This document shows, piece by piece, positions 25,303-34,700 of a DNA stretch of 64,000 nucleotides. The DNA is from 2-02-FULL-55-14 sp964581115. GTDB lineage: Bacteria > Bacteroidota > Ignavibacteria > UBA10030. Within the stretch, counting starts at the first letter, position 1. Each line of letters starts with the position of its first letter. Location: assembly GCA_964581115.1 (NCBI GenBank), contig CAZOMY010000003.1:67520-131519 (forward strand). Reading direction: 5' to 3'. A program made the position numbers and the translations under genes. The notes under the pieces were generated by a model, which did not search any database, was not told the DNA's origin, and worked only from the letters and a program-made list of their open reading frames with translations.

Positions 25303-26406
25303 TCAGGAAGCGATGCGTCGCCGACGATTCTTCAGGTAGTCGACAAAGATGAACTCGCCGAGCGAGTCGAGGGAGGAGAAGTAGGCCCGACCGTGGTTCG
25401 CTTTCGTGAACTCCTCGACGAAGTCGACCAGCATCGGGTCGCGGGCGATCATGAACGTGCTGACCGTCACTTTCTCCCGGCGGCATTGGACGGCCTCGTC
25501 GAGCGTCTTGTTGACGATGCGCGGGTCGAGTCCGTACGGATTCTTGTAGATGCGGCCGGCGTCGTCGGTGATCGCTGACGGCTTGCCGTCGGTGATCATG
25601 AAGACCTGTTTGTTGACGTTGCCGCGCCTTCGCAACAACTGGCGGGCCAGTTGAAGCCCGGCCCTCGTGTTGGTGTGATACGGCCCGACGGTCAGGAACG
25701 GGAGTTCGGCAAGGCTCACGATGCGCGCGTCGTCGCCAAAGACGGCGCACGCCAGAAAGTCCTTCGGGAATCGGATGCGGATGAGCTCGGCCAGGGCGAG
25801 CGCCACTTGTTTGGCAGGCGTGATGCGGTCTTCGCCGTAGAGAACCATGCTATGGCTGATGTCGACAAGCACCACGGTGGCACAGGAAGAGGTGTGCTCC
25901 GTTTCGCAGACCCGAAGGTCCTCCTCATGCAGCGAGAAGTCATCGATGCCGCCTCGACGGAATGCATTGCTCAGCGTGGAGGTGAGGTCGAGGTTCGTCG
26001 CCAGGTCGCCGAAGTGCCACGGGCGGGTCTCGCTCAGGCGGTCAAACCCCTCGCCGGCGTGCGGCGTCTCATGCTCACCCCCGGGGGCCTTTTTGAGGCC
26101 CTGAAAGATCTGCCGCAACGCGTCGTGCCGAAGCTTCTGCACTCCGCGCGTGGTCATGGTCGGAACGCCATTCACCTCTTCGATGATACCCAGGTCCTTC
26201 AGCTTCTGGAGCAGATCGTCGAACGACAGCCCTTCGTCGAAGACGCCGTAGCGCTTGGCGATCTCGCGGAGCCACTCCAGCGCCTCCTGCACGTCCCCGC
26301 TCGTCTTGACGACCAGGAACGAAAAGAGCGACATCAACGACTGGAGCCGCTGTTCATCGGTCTGTGCACCGGGCCGCCAGCGGCTGTAGGTGAATCGGCG
26401 GCTCAT
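25303..26406 (-). CDS. VWA-domain protein partner of a MoxR-type ATPase
   Basis: 367 residues with a C-terminal von Willebrand factor A domain. The metal-ion-dependent adhesion site is seen as VVLVDISHSM near residue 181 (DxSxS), followed by the later VFMITDGKPSAI with the third MIDAS Asp. The N-terminal 150 residues are helical and poorly characterised. It overlaps the AAA+ gene upstream by 4 bp (ATGA), the usual MoxR/VWA or ChlI/ChlD arrangement in which the ATPase remodels or metallates a client bound through the VWA protein. No signal peptide or membrane helix is seen, so it is cytoplasmic. The client is unknown. Confidence 0.88.
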   Translation of the reverse strand: MSRRFTYSRWRPGAQTDEQRLQSLMSLFSFLVVKTSGDVQEALEWLREIAKRYGVFDEGLSFDDLLQKLKDLGIIEEVNGVPTMTTRGVQKLRHDALRQIFQGLKKAPGGEHETPHAGEGFDRLSETRPWHFGDLATNLDLTSTLSNAFRRGGIDDFSLHEEDLRVCETEHTSSCATVVLVDISHSMVLYGEDRITPAKQVALALAELIRIRFPKDFLACAVFGDDARIVSLAELPFLTVGPYHTNTRAGLQLARQLLRRRGNVNKQVFMITDGKPSAITDDAGRIYKNPYGLDPRIVNKTLDEAVQCRREKVTVSTFMIARDPMLVDFVEEFTKANHGRAYFSSLDSLGEFIFVDYLKNRRRRIAS

Positions 26407-27905
26407 GCTTCGTCGTCCGGTTCAGAGGCGGGGGAAAAAATGCTCCCGACCATGTCGGTGTACGAGGTGCGGCGGTCCTGTTCGTCCTTCGCGATCTTGG
26501 AGCACTGATGGAGCGCGTCGAGGACGAATTCCATCGCCGACGGCAGCTCGGCATCATCCAGGTCGGCGAGGTGCTTGCGCGTAACGGCCTCAAGCCCGTC
26601 GATGCGGCGCAGGTCACGGCGGAAATCGGCGGTGGGGGTCTCGTCCGAGACCTCGAGGCGATTCCCTTTCTCGAACCAGCTCACGATCGCGGCATAGACC
26701 GGGTCGCGAGCCACCCGTTCCGGTCGCTCAGCGTGCTCCCGGGGCTGTTTCTGAAGCGGGTCGGGGAAGTAACGCAGAAAAACGCTCCGGATCGCCTTGC
26801 CGATGAGGGCCTTGCTGACCTTGACGGCGCCTTCCTGTTCACCCTCGAACACGAGTTCCATCTTGCCGGTCATGCCAGGCAGGGCATGGTGAAGGTCGAC
26901 GATCCTCGGTACGGCCATTGGTTCGCCCAGCGTGATCGCACGGCGTTCGGAGTTGCTGATCAGGTTCTCCATCGTCGCGATCGTCAGTCGCGCGCTCACG
27001 CCCGACTTCTGGTCGACATATTCGCTCTGCCTGGCCTCGAAGGCGATCTGCTCGACGATCTCGCGGAAGAGCCGGGGGATGCGCACCTCCGGCCCGTCGC
27101 GGCGGACCCACGCCTCCTGCTCTGTGATCGCGATCCCGTCCTCGAGCGTGTGAGGATAGTGGGTCATGATCTGTGCATCGATCCGGTCCTTCAACGGCGT
27201 GATGAGATTCCCACGGTTCGTATAGTCCTCGGGATTCGCGGTGAAAACCAACAGCAGGTCAAGCGGGATCCGCACGTTGAAGCCGCGGATTTGGATGTCC
27301 TTTTCCTCCATGATGTTGAACAAGCCGACCTGGATGCGCGGCTGGAGGTCCGGCAGCTCGTTGATTGCAAAGATGCCGCGGTTGCTGCGGGGAATGATGC
27401 CGTAATGGATGGCACCTTCGTGGGCGTAATGGAGCCGATGCGTAGCCGCCTTGATCGGGTCGATATCGCCGATCAGGTCGGCGATCGTGACGTCGGGCGT
27501 TGCCAGCTTCTCGGAAAAGCGTTGGTCCCGGTGGATCCATTCGATCTCGACGTCGTCGCCGTGCTCCCTCACGAGATCGACGGCCGCCTTGCTGACGGGC
27601 CTGAAGGGGTCGTCGTTCAGTTCGCTGCCTTTGATGATGGGGATGAACTCGTCGAGGAGCGAAGGGAGGTGTCGTACCAGCCGCGATTTGGCCTGGCCTC
27701 GCAGACCCAATAAGAGCAGGTCGTGCCGAGCCAGGAGGGCGTTGACGAGGTCGGGGATGACGGTCTGGTCGTAGCCGATGATGCCGGGGAAGAGGGGCTT
27801 ACGGTCACGCAGCCGCGCCATGAGGTTCTTACGGATCTCATCCTTGACGGGGAGGATCCGTGCGCCTGAGGCGCGGAGGGCGCCGATCGTTGAGGGTCGC
27901 TGCAT
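26403..27905 (-). CDS. MoxR/magnesium-chelatase-I-like AAA+ ATPase
   Basis: A 500-residue AAA+ ATPase. The start is the ATG at 27905; reading further upstream would run antisense through the glycosyltransferase gene. Walker A is GLRGQAKS (67-74) and the Walker B/sensor region includes RGIFAINELPDLQPRIQVGL and LLLVFTANPEDYTNRG, as in ChlI/BchI. The long C-terminal part carries helical lid elements. Tetrapyrrole genes are absent here, so real magnesium chelation is unlikely and a MoxR-type chaperone role with the overlapping VWA gene is more plausible. A sigma70-type promoter lies 29 bp upstream. Confidence 0.88.
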   Translation of the reverse strand: MQRPSTIGALRASGARILPVKDEIRKNLMARLRDRKPLFPGIIGYDQTVIPDLVNALLARHDLLLLGLRGQAKSRLVRHLPSLLDEFIPIIKGSELNDDPFRPVSKAAVDLVREHGDDVEIEWIHRDQRFSEKLATPDVTIADLIGDIDPIKAATHRLHYAHEGAIHYGIIPRSNRGIFAINELPDLQPRIQVGLFNIMEEKDIQIRGFNVRIPLDLLLVFTANPEDYTNRGNLITPLKDRIDAQIMTHYPHTLEDGIAITEQEAWVRRDGPEVRIPRLFREIVEQIAFEARQSEYVDQKSGVSARLTIATMENLISNSERRAITLGEPMAVPRIVDLHHALPGMTGKMELVFEGEQEGAVKVSKALIGKAIRSVFLRYFPDPLQKQPREHAERPERVARDPVYAAIVSWFEKGNRLEVSDETPTADFRRDLRRIDGLEAVTRKHLADLDDAELPSAMEFVLDALHQCSKIAKDEQDRRTSYTDMVGSIFSPASEPDDEA

Positions 27906-27933
27906 GGAGAATGATGGGAAAGGACTGTCGAAG

Positions 27934-27962
27934 AATATATCCGCTGTGCGAGGGAAAAGCAA
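27934..27962 (-). promoter_or_regulatory. Sigma70-type promoter for the AAA+/VWA pair
   Basis: On the minus strand TTGCTT (27962-27957), 17-bp spacer, TATATT (27939-27934). Predicted leader to the ATG at 27905 is about 22 nt. It is back to back with the promoter at 27980-28008. Confidence 0.55.
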
Positions 27963-27979
27963 AGCATCCGGCCGGCCAA

Positions 27980-28008
27980 TTGCGACTGCAACGGGCATGT
28001 CGTACTTT
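27980..28008 (+). promoter_or_regulatory. Sigma70-type promoter for the GT9 gene, probably leaderless
   Basis: TTGCGA (27980-27985), 17-bp spacer, TACTTT (28003-28008). The GTG start codon at 28014 falls where transcription would begin, so the mRNA may have no leader. Confidence 0.45.
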
Positions 28009-28013
28009 TTGAG

Positions 28014-29093
28014 GTGGACGCGCCCGCAAGGATCCTCATCATCCGCTTCAGCTCGATCGGCGACATCGTGCTCGCCTCGCCCCTGATTCGTGCGCTCAGG
28101 AACCGGTTTCCGACCGCGCAGATCGATTTTGTGACAAAGGCCGAGTACGCCGAGTTGGTCCGATCGAACCATGCCTTGAACTTCACCTTTTCGTACGACA
28201 GCGGCACCGGTTTTGAAGGACTTCGAGCACTGAAGCGGCGGCTGGCGTCGGAGCGGTACGACCTCGTCATCGACATTCACAACAGTCTGCGCAGCCGGTT
28301 CATCAGGAGCCTGCGGGGCGTGCGCGACATTGTCGTCGTCGACAAGCGCGTGCTCGAGCGGACGGCGCTCGTGAAGCTCAAGAAGAATTTGTACCGTGAG
28401 GTCGTTTCGGTCGCCGACCGGTATCTGGAACCTGTCGCACCGTGGGGGGTCGTGAATGATGGCAAAGGACTCGACCTCCATATCACGGACGAGACGCTCT
28501 TCGGCGTCAATGCCCGTATGGCGCGACTGAAGCTGCATCGATTCGAGGCGGCGTTCGGTCTCTGTCCAGGAGCGCGCCACATGACGAAGCGTTGGCCGGC
28601 TGAGCGCTACGCCGAGACGGGCATTCGGTTGGTGAAGCAGACGGACGGGGTGATTCTCCTCTTTGGCGGCCCGGAAGACCGGGGGACGACCTCCGCCATC
28701 GCAGACGCGATCGGGGCCGCGGCTGGCTTGGAGCGTGTGTTCGACCTGGCTGGTGAATTGTCAATCATGGAGACGGCGGCAGCGTTCGAGTATGTCGACG
28801 TGGTCGTCACGAATGATTCGGGCCTTATGCACGTGGCGGCGGCACGACGGCGGCCGCTCGTGGCGGTCTTCGGGTCGACCGTGCGCGAATTCGGATTCTT
28901 TCCCGTACATTCTGACGCGACCGTGCTCGAAGTGCGGGGGCTCGACTGTCGGCCTTGTTCGCCTATCGGACGCGCCTCGTGTCCCGAAAGTCATCTCCGC
29001 TGTCTCACAGATACGACCGTCGAGGCAGTCGTGCAGTCGGTCCTGGATCGACGGGCTTCGCTACGAGGCCGTGCGCTCGCCGACTCGAATTGA
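28014..29093 (+). CDS. Glycosyltransferase family 9 (heptosyltransferase-like)
   Basis: A GT-B glycosyltransferase related to ADP-heptose:LPS heptosyltransferases, acting at the inner face of the cytoplasmic membrane in lipopolysaccharide core assembly. It starts with GTG and the N-terminal signature RILIIRFSSIGDIVLASPLI is strong. The nucleotide-sugar half contains CPGARHMTKRWPAERYAE, ILLFGGPEDR and VVTNDSGLMHVAAARRRPLVAVFGST, all standard GT9 blocks. Length 359 is normal. The specific sugar cannot be read. The gene is divergent from the AAA+ gene, with 108 bp between starts. Confidence 0.92.
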   Translation: MDAPARILIIRFSSIGDIVLASPLIRALRNRFPTAQIDFVTKAEYAELVRSNHALNFTFSYDSGTGFEGLRALKRRLASERYDLVIDIHNSLRSRFIRSLRGVRDIVVVDKRVLERTALVKLKKNLYREVVSVADRYLEPVAPWGVVNDGKGLDLHITDETLFGVNARMARLKLHRFEAAFGLCPGARHMTKRWPAERYAETGIRLVKQTDGVILLFGGPEDRGTTSAIADAIGAAAGLERVFDLAGELSIMETAAAFEYVDVVVTNDSGLMHVAAARRRPLVAVFGSTVREFGFFPVHSDATVLEVRGLDCRPCSPIGRASCPESHLRCLTDTTVEAVVQSVLDRRASLRGRALADSN

Positions 29094-29119
29094 CCCAGCT
29101 TGTGGAGGATGAACCAGTC

Positions 29120-29326
29120 ATGCGACGGATCAACGAAGTGCTCCTGATGCTGCTGTACGCCACCGTCCTGAGCTCGGTGGTGGTGTTACACTACGGTTGT
29201 GAGGAGGAGCCGACCGGGCCCGACCTGAATTGTGGATCGGGACCGTTCAGCTATGATTCCAAGACCGGGATCTGCCGCGACCTGTCGACGAACAGCATCG
29301 TGAACCCCGACTGCTGCGCGCGCTGA
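29120..29326 (+). CDS. Small Cys-rich probable lipoprotein
   Basis: A 68-residue protein beginning at the ATG at 29120, 26 bp after the glycosyltransferase stop. A hydrophobic N-terminal helix (about 6-24) is followed by LHYGC, a weak lipobox, and an acidic/Pro stretch EEEPTGPD typical of outer-membrane lipoproteins. The tail has further cysteines (NCGS, GICRD, DCCAR), which could form disulfides in the periplasm. The longer upstream frame is overlap with the glycosyltransferase. Function unknown; I am fairly sure it is coding because of the signal and its tight spacing. Confidence 0.55.
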   Translation: MRRINEVLLMLLYATVLSSVVVLHYGCEEEPTGPDLNCGSGPFSYDSKTGICRDLSTNSIVNPDCCAR

Positions 29327-29440
29327 CCCCGTTGCTGGGGGAATGGTGCTCATTCGACGCGTTCCATCGACCGGTGTTGCGCCCACTTCAACCCTTACGT
29401 TTCATCTTTCAATTCTCACGTCTTTCTGGTTATCGCTTCG

Positions 29441-29514
29441 ACCCCGTAGCTCAGCTGGATAGAGCAACGGCCTTCTAAGCCGTAGGTCCCCGGTTCGAAT
29501 CCGGGCGGGGTCAC
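29441..29514 (+). tRNA. tRNA-Arg (anticodon UCU)
   Basis: Full cloverleaf: acceptor stem GACCCCG/CGGGGTC (29441-29447 with 29507-29513), discriminator A29514, anticodon stem ACGGC/GCCGT (29468-29472 with 29480-29484) and loop CTTCTAA with anticodon TCT at 29475-29477, T arm with GGTTCGAATCC. It decodes AGA. CCA is not encoded. The 114 bp before it hold no gene. Confidence 0.97.
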
Positions 29515-29600
29515 GGGATGGGATAGAAAGCAAAAAAAGAAGCAAGAAGTATGAAGGATGATGTAAGGATGCAGGAATCGTTGAGGGCCTTGGAACAACG

Positions 29601-29622
29601 AAGGCCTCCGAAAGGAGGCCTT
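29601..29622. terminator. Perfect hairpin between tRNA-Arg and the opposing permease gene
   Basis: AAGGCCTCC (29601-29609), loop GAAA, GGAGGCCTT (29614-29622): a perfect 9-bp stem with a stable tetraloop. A-rich on one side and T-rich on the other, it could serve as a bidirectional terminator for the tRNA (+) and the permease gene (-). Confidence 0.6.
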
Positions 29623-29648
29623 TGATGTGTACTGACACCGCGTCGCAC

Positions 29649-30878
29649 CTACTCGTGGCGGATCGCCTCGACCGGATCCAGCCTGGATGCGCGAAGCGCA
29701 GGGTAGATGCCAAAGGCCAGCCCGACCAGGACCGCCGAGTCCACGGCCACCATGATCGACGTCCAAGTGAAGGTGGCTTCTAATGGGGCGCCGGTCAGAT
29801 GCCTGATCAGCGCGGTGACGGCCACCGAACCGGCCAGCCCAAGCACGACCCCGAGCAGACTTCCGACTCCCGTGATCGCCACCGATTCTGCCAGGAACTG
29901 CACTAGAATATCGCGGGCGCGGGCACCCGTGGCGCGCCGAATGCCGATCTCGCGGGTCCGTTCGCTTACCGACGCCAACAGAATGTTCATGATCCCGATC
30001 CCCCCAACGATCAGAGAGATCCCTGCGATCGCCCCCATGACCATCTTGAAGACGAGCATCGCCTGCGACACCTGAGCGATGCGCTGACGTGAGCTCGTGA
30101 TCGTGAAATTGCCTTCGATCACGCCATATCGGTCCTTCAAAAATTGCTCGACGGTTCGCCGCACGGCTTCTCCCTCTTCGACGCGTGCGACCTTGACCAC
30201 GGCCATCGCCGTCCGTTGCTCGAGTCCGCTCAATTGCGTCAGGAGACCCTCGTGGTAGAGCAGGTAGACTCGCGGGGTCGTCTGGCTTGCCGGCTCGGTA
30301 ACGATCCCGATGACGGTCCACTCGCGGCCCATGAGCCGCACACGATGTCCAATGAGCGACGCGGCGTCGCCTCCGGCACGCAGCCGACCAGCCGCATGCA
30401 CCGAAAGAACCGCCAGGCCCAACGGGTCCGCTTCGTCCCTGAACCATCTTCCATGTTCGACCTTGAGGTCGAGGATCTCGCGTGCGTTCGTAAGCGTCCC
30501 GACGATCAACGTCGGGATCCGAGCCGTGTCTCCTGTCAGGCTCATTCGCGAGGAGCCCTGGACGACGAGGGTCGCACGGGCGAAACCGTCCAGTCGGTCG
30601 TTCAGAAGGTCAAGGTCTGAGGGGCGGAATTGCGGAACAGACTCTCGCTGGATACGCACGCCGTCGACCGTCTCTGCGGTCACGGGTATGACTTGGATCA
30701 ATTGGAGGTCGGTGGTGCGCTCGATCTGCTCTCGTGAGAACTGCTCCAGTCCATCCGTGACCGTAAGAATGGCGACCAGAGCTCCCACGCCGACCATGAC
30801 TCCGAGGGTCGAGAGGACCGTCCGCATCATGTTGCCCCGCAAAGCGTTGAGTCCGAGTGAAACCGACGCGAGGTTCAT
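29649..30878 (-). CDS. MacB/FtsX-type ABC transporter permease
   Basis: A 409-residue inner-membrane permease of the MacB type: one N-terminal helix (about 18-42, TVLSTLGVMVGVGALVAIL), a large periplasmic domain (about 45-285), then three C-terminal helices, the first preceded by FKMVMGAIAGISLIVGGIGIMNILLA in FtsX style, including the conserved ERTREIGIRRATGA loop that contacts the ATPase. MacB-like systems couple periplasmic events to an ATPase and often to an outer-membrane tunnel. The matching ATPase gene is not adjacent in this window. It faces the tRNA and shares a terminator region with it. Confidence 0.9.
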   Translation of the reverse strand: MNLASVSLGLNALRGNMMRTVLSTLGVMVGVGALVAILTVTDGLEQFSREQIERTTDLQLIQVIPVTAETVDGVRIQRESVPQFRPSDLDLLNDRLDGFARATLVVQGSSRMSLTGDTARIPTLIVGTLTNAREILDLKVEHGRWFRDEADPLGLAVLSVHAAGRLRAGGDAASLIGHRVRLMGREWTVIGIVTEPASQTTPRVYLLYHEGLLTQLSGLEQRTAMAVVKVARVEEGEAVRRTVEQFLKDRYGVIEGNFTITSSRQRIAQVSQAMLVFKMVMGAIAGISLIVGGIGIMNILLASVSERTREIGIRRATGARARDILVQFLAESVAITGVGSLLGVVLGLAGSVAVTALIRHLTGAPLEATFTWTSIMVAVDSAVLVGLAFGIYPALRASRLDPVEAIRHE

Positions 30879-30970
30879 ACGTTATACATGCTCAAAAAGC
30901 TCGTCATACGCAGAAGTGAGACTGTAGTTGCGTGGCCGGAACTGAGTCAGGCCGGAAGTGGGAGGACCGG

Positions 30971-30999
30971 TTGAGTCTGTGGGAAAGTGTGGCTATTTT
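30971..30999 (+). promoter_or_regulatory. Sigma70-type promoter for the PstS-like gene
   Basis: TTGAGT (30971-30976), 17-bp spacer, TATTTT (30994-30999). Transcription would start near 31006, giving a leader of about 96 nt to the ATG at 31102. Confidence 0.45.
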
Positions 31000-31101
31000 T
31001 AGAGCGGATCCGGCGATCCTGCAGGTCGTCGGCACCCGAAATCTGACACGAGAGCACCGCTGCCTCCGGCGGCGACCATGATCGCATAGAAAGGACCAGT
31101 C

Positions 31102-31521
31102 ATGAAGAGAGCATTCCTCTTTTCGGCAATTCTGTTGTGGGTGTCTTCGATGGCGTTGGCGCAAGTGGCGGTCATTGCCAATCCATCGGTCACGGAGTAC
31201 ACGATCGACCGTCCGGTCGTCGTGAAGTTCTATACGCTGGCCGAATCGAAGTGGAGCGACGGTTCCGCGGCGACCGTGTTCGACCTCAAGCCGGATCACC
31301 CGGTCCGTGCGAAGATGCTCGACTTCATCAACAAGGAACCGTTGGAACTCCGCCGCATCTGGCTCAAGGCGGTCGCTTCGGGTAACGCGAAGGCACCCGA
31401 GGCCTTGGCGACCGAAGAAGAGGTGGTTGAGAAGGTTGCGGCCACGCCGGGCGCGGTCGGCTACGTTTCGGCCAACAAAGTCGGCAAGGGCGTCAAGGTT
31501 CTGATGCGTTTCGGCAAGTAG
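31102..31521 (+). CDS. Short PstS-like (phosphate-binding-like) secreted protein
   Basis: A 139-residue exported protein with a signal peptide (MKRAFLFSAILLWVSSMALA). The mature part matches one lobe of PstS-type binding proteins: residues around FYTLAESKWSDGS correspond to the IFxGxxxxWxxG segment and VEKVAATPGAVGYVS to the V-tpGaIGYv segment. It is less than half the size of a real two-lobe binding protein (about 330), so it cannot bind phosphate in the usual cleft. It has its own promoter and a strong terminator, so it is a single-gene unit. No Pst permease genes are near. Role unknown. Confidence 0.75.
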   Translation: MKRAFLFSAILLWVSSMALAQVAVIANPSVTEYTIDRPVVVKFYTLAESKWSDGSAATVFDLKPDHPVRAKMLDFINKEPLELRRIWLKAVASGNAKAPEALATEEEVVEKVAATPGAVGYVSANKVGKGVKVLMRFGK

Positions 31522-31544
31522 TCCTTGTATGAAGCTTGTTCGTG

Positions 31545-31580
31545 CAAAGGTCGCCGGGGCAGGACTCCCGGCGACCTTTG
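31545..31580 (+). terminator. Strong intrinsic terminator
   Basis: CAAAGGTCGCCGGG (31545-31558) pairs perfectly with CCCGGCGACCTTTG (31567-31580) across an 8-base loop. It ends the PstS-like gene and isolates the kinase promoter region that follows at once. Confidence 0.8.
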
Positions 31581-31588
31581 TCGTTCCA

Positions 31589-31622
31589 TAGGAATTTTCC
31601 TACCTCGTTCCAGTCATTTTGA
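31589..31622 (+). promoter_or_regulatory. RcsB-box-like palindrome (plus degenerate second copy) before the five-PAS kinase
   Basis: TAGGAATTTTCCTA at 31589-31602 is a full dyad on both strands and matches the island-wide consensus TAGGAAnnTTCCTA. Twenty base pairs further, 31609-31622 (TCCAGTCATTTTGA) keeps one recognisable half, in the same 20-bp pairing seen at 38163-38511. The first copy is centred about 64 bp, the second about 44 bp, before the predicted transcription start near 31660, positions used by activators. Confidence 0.6.
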
Positions 31623-31624
31623 AG

Positions 31625-31653
31625 TTGCCGAGGGGGAGAACGCCGCGTACACT
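31625..31653 (+). promoter_or_regulatory. Sigma70-type promoter for the five-PAS kinase
   Basis: TTGCCG (31625-31630), 17-bp spacer, TACACT (31648-31653). It begins 3 bp after the second palindrome copy. The leader to the ATG at 31749 is about 90 nt. Confidence 0.5.
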
Positions 31654-31748
31654 GATTCGGGTGTTCCGGCGTCCGGCCGTTTGATAGGACCGGGCCCCAA
31701 CGCTTCCGCCATGTCTCCGTCTCTTTCCGCACCGAACCGGATCGCGCC

Positions 31749-34700
31749 ATGACCGATCCTGCCACGTCCCGCTTGGGACCTCGTACGGTCGGTCCATTCA
31801 CTGTTCGCGCCAAGATCGTCACGCTCTTTTCTCTGCTGGTGACGGTGGTCGCGTTCTTCGTCGGTGCGTACGTGCCAACGGTCATCGAAAAGGAGATCCT
31901 CGGTTCCGCGCTTCGACGTGGACGTCAGACCACGGCAATGGCAGGCCGGATCTTCATCGAGACCCTGCCCCGCGACGGGGTTGTGTCGGCCGCGGGCACG
32001 CTGGCACGCGTACCGTTCGACTCGACGGTCGTCTATGCCGGGGTCTTCGACGCCAACGGTACTCCGCTGGCCTGGCAGGGTCCCGTCACGGAAACTTCCG
32101 CAAGTTTGCAGGCAAGCATCGAAGAGCGGCTGACACGTCATGACCGTCTCTTGCGCACCGTCGAGCGATTGGTAGTGCACGACCACCACGTGGGTACGCT
32201 GGTGGTCGGATATGACATCAGCTCAGATCTCGCCGAGATGCGCTCCGCCGTCACCACGTTCCATTTCGGCAGCGCAGTGTTGCTGTTGCTTGGGATCGCG
32301 GTTGCGTTCGTATCGAGCCGATGGTTGACCCGGCCGCTGACCGAACTGGTGCGGACGATGTCATCGATCGCCTCGGGCCGGCTCGACGCGCGGGCGGATG
32401 CGACGTCGAACGACGAGTTCGGAGCGCTTGGAGCCGCCTTCAACAGCATGGTCGATCACTGGACGACGGCGTCGATGCAACTGCGCCGGAGCGAAGAGCG
32501 CTTTCGCACGTTGGTCGAGAACCTGAGCGAAGGCGTGACGATCGTTGACAGCGCCGAGACGTTTCTGTACAGCAATCATGCGGCGGATGAGATCTTCGGC
32601 GAAGAGGAGCGGGGGCTGGTCGGATGCCGTCTATCGGACTATCTCGATGAGGACCAATTGTCCGTCCTGCAGCGGCAGATCTCGGAGCGACGATCGGGGC
32701 GTCATTCGGTCTACGAGCTGACGATCCGACGTCGGGACGGTCAACGGCGGACGATCGAGATCACGGCCTCACCCCGAGCGAGTACGGCGGGCGTTTATGA
32801 CGGCACGCACGGGATCTTTCGCGACATCACCGACCGCAAACTGGCCGAGGCGCGGCTGGGGGAAAGCGAAGATCGCCTGCGTCTGGCGCTCGAAGCGTCG
32901 CAGATGGGCACATGGTCGTGGGACTTCGAATCGAATCGCATGGCCTGGTCGGAACAGCTCGAGCGTATCTTCGGCCTTGCGCCGCGATCGTTCAGCGGAG
33001 ACCCTGAAGATTATCTGCGCATGATCCCCGGAGAAGAGCAGCGTCGTGCCCGAAGAACGATGTACGACGCCCTCTACGGATGGACAAAGGACCTTCACAC
33101 GATCACGCATCGCATCGTGCGTCCTGACGGGTCGATGCGATGGGTGGAAGTACGGGGTACGCTCTACCGGCTGGAGAACGGGCATCCGCGGAGGATGGCC
33201 GGAACGATGGCCGACATCACATACCGCCGGATGACCGAAGGGGCCCTCGAAGCCATCGTTCGGGGCACGGCGACGACCACGGGGCGTGAGTTCCTCCAGG
33301 ATCTCGTCCGTGAGCTGAGCCGCGCGTTGGGGGTCCGGCTGGCATTCGTGGCGCGGGTCGATGCGGGTCCGGCTCCAATGTTGCGCACGCTCGCGGTGGC
33401 CGACCAGGGAGCGGTGGCGCCTCCGTTCGAGTGCGAACTGCATGGGAGTCCGTGCGAACATGTCTACGGCCGCAAAGCAACGTTTTTCGCGTCAGGGCTG
33501 CGCGACCTGTATCCCGAGAATCGCATGATCCGCGAGATCAACGGCGAGAGCTACTTTGGAGTGCCGTTGATGTCGTCGGCGAACGAACCGCTAGGCGTTC
33601 TTTCGGTCATCGGCATGCATCCGATCGAGGACTCCGACATCCTTTCGACCATCATGACCGTGTTCGGAGCCCGCGCCGCCGCCGAGCTCGAACGGATGAG
33701 GGTCGAAGAACATGTGCACCTGCTCGCGCATGCGATGATGAGCATCTCCGAAAGCGTCACGATCGAAGACATGGCGGGGACGCTCATCTACGCCAATGAG
33801 GCCTTCGAGGAGACCTACGGCTACAGCCGGTCGGAGGCGATCGGACATCCTCGCTCGAACCTGATGTCGATCGGTGAACCTCCGGGCGACGGTTCGACCG
33901 CCACTTCGTCATGGCGCGGAGAGCAACTCCACCGTCGCAAGTCGGGATCGGTCTTCCCGGCCTTCCTCTCGACGTCCGTTATTCCGGGCGACGACGGCAG
34001 TCCGCAAGCACGCGTGACCATCGCCACCGACCTGACGCTGGCGAAGCAGGCGGAGGAACGACTCCGTTCGACCTCCGAAACGCTTCGGACGGTGTTCGAG
34101 GTCTCGCCGCTGGCGATCCTGATCGTTCGCGACGACCGCACGGTCGAATTCTGGAATCGCGCCGCCGAGCAGATGTTCGGCTGGCCGGCCGACGCCGTCG
34201 TCGGACGTCCCGTGCCCTGCGTTCCGGCGTCGTCGGTGCAGGAGATGGAACGTACGATGGATGCCGTCTTCGCCGGCCGGTCGTTCACGAATGTCGAGGG
34301 GCAGCTGGTGCGAAAGGACGGCAGGATGATCGACGTGGCGATCTCGTCGACCGGACTTCCGGATGCGAACGGGCATATTGGCCGTATGATGTCGATCATC
34401 ACCGACATCTCCGAACGAAGGCGAGCTGAGACTGAACTGCGCAAGCTGTCGGTCGCCGTCGACCAGAGCCAGGTGTCGATCGTCATCACCGACCCGACCG
34501 GAGCCATCGAATACGTCAATCCTTTCTTCACGCAGAACTCCGGCTACGCTCGCGAAGAGGTCCTGGGGCAGAATCCGCGAATCCTCAAGTCGGGGGAAAC
34601 GCCGCCGGATATCTATCGGGAACTGTGGCAGACGCTCGTTTCCGGCCATGAATGGCGGGGCGAACTGTGCAATCGCCGGAAGAACGGCGAGCTCTACTGG

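Noticed and set aside
26508..27713. 401-codon plus-strand frame opposite the AAA+ gene
   Set aside because: No domain motif; the minus-strand frame carries Walker A and ChlI-type blocks and its partner VWA gene overlaps it.
26403..27905. True magnesium chelatase subunit of chlorophyll synthesis
   Set aside because: ChlI-like motifs are shared with MoxR-type ATPases; no ChlH, ChlD or other tetrapyrrole gene is present.
26403..28580. Longer (725-codon) reading of the AAA+ protein
   Set aside because: The extra N-terminus is antisense to the GT9 gene and crosses two promoters; the ATG at 27905 fits the family start.
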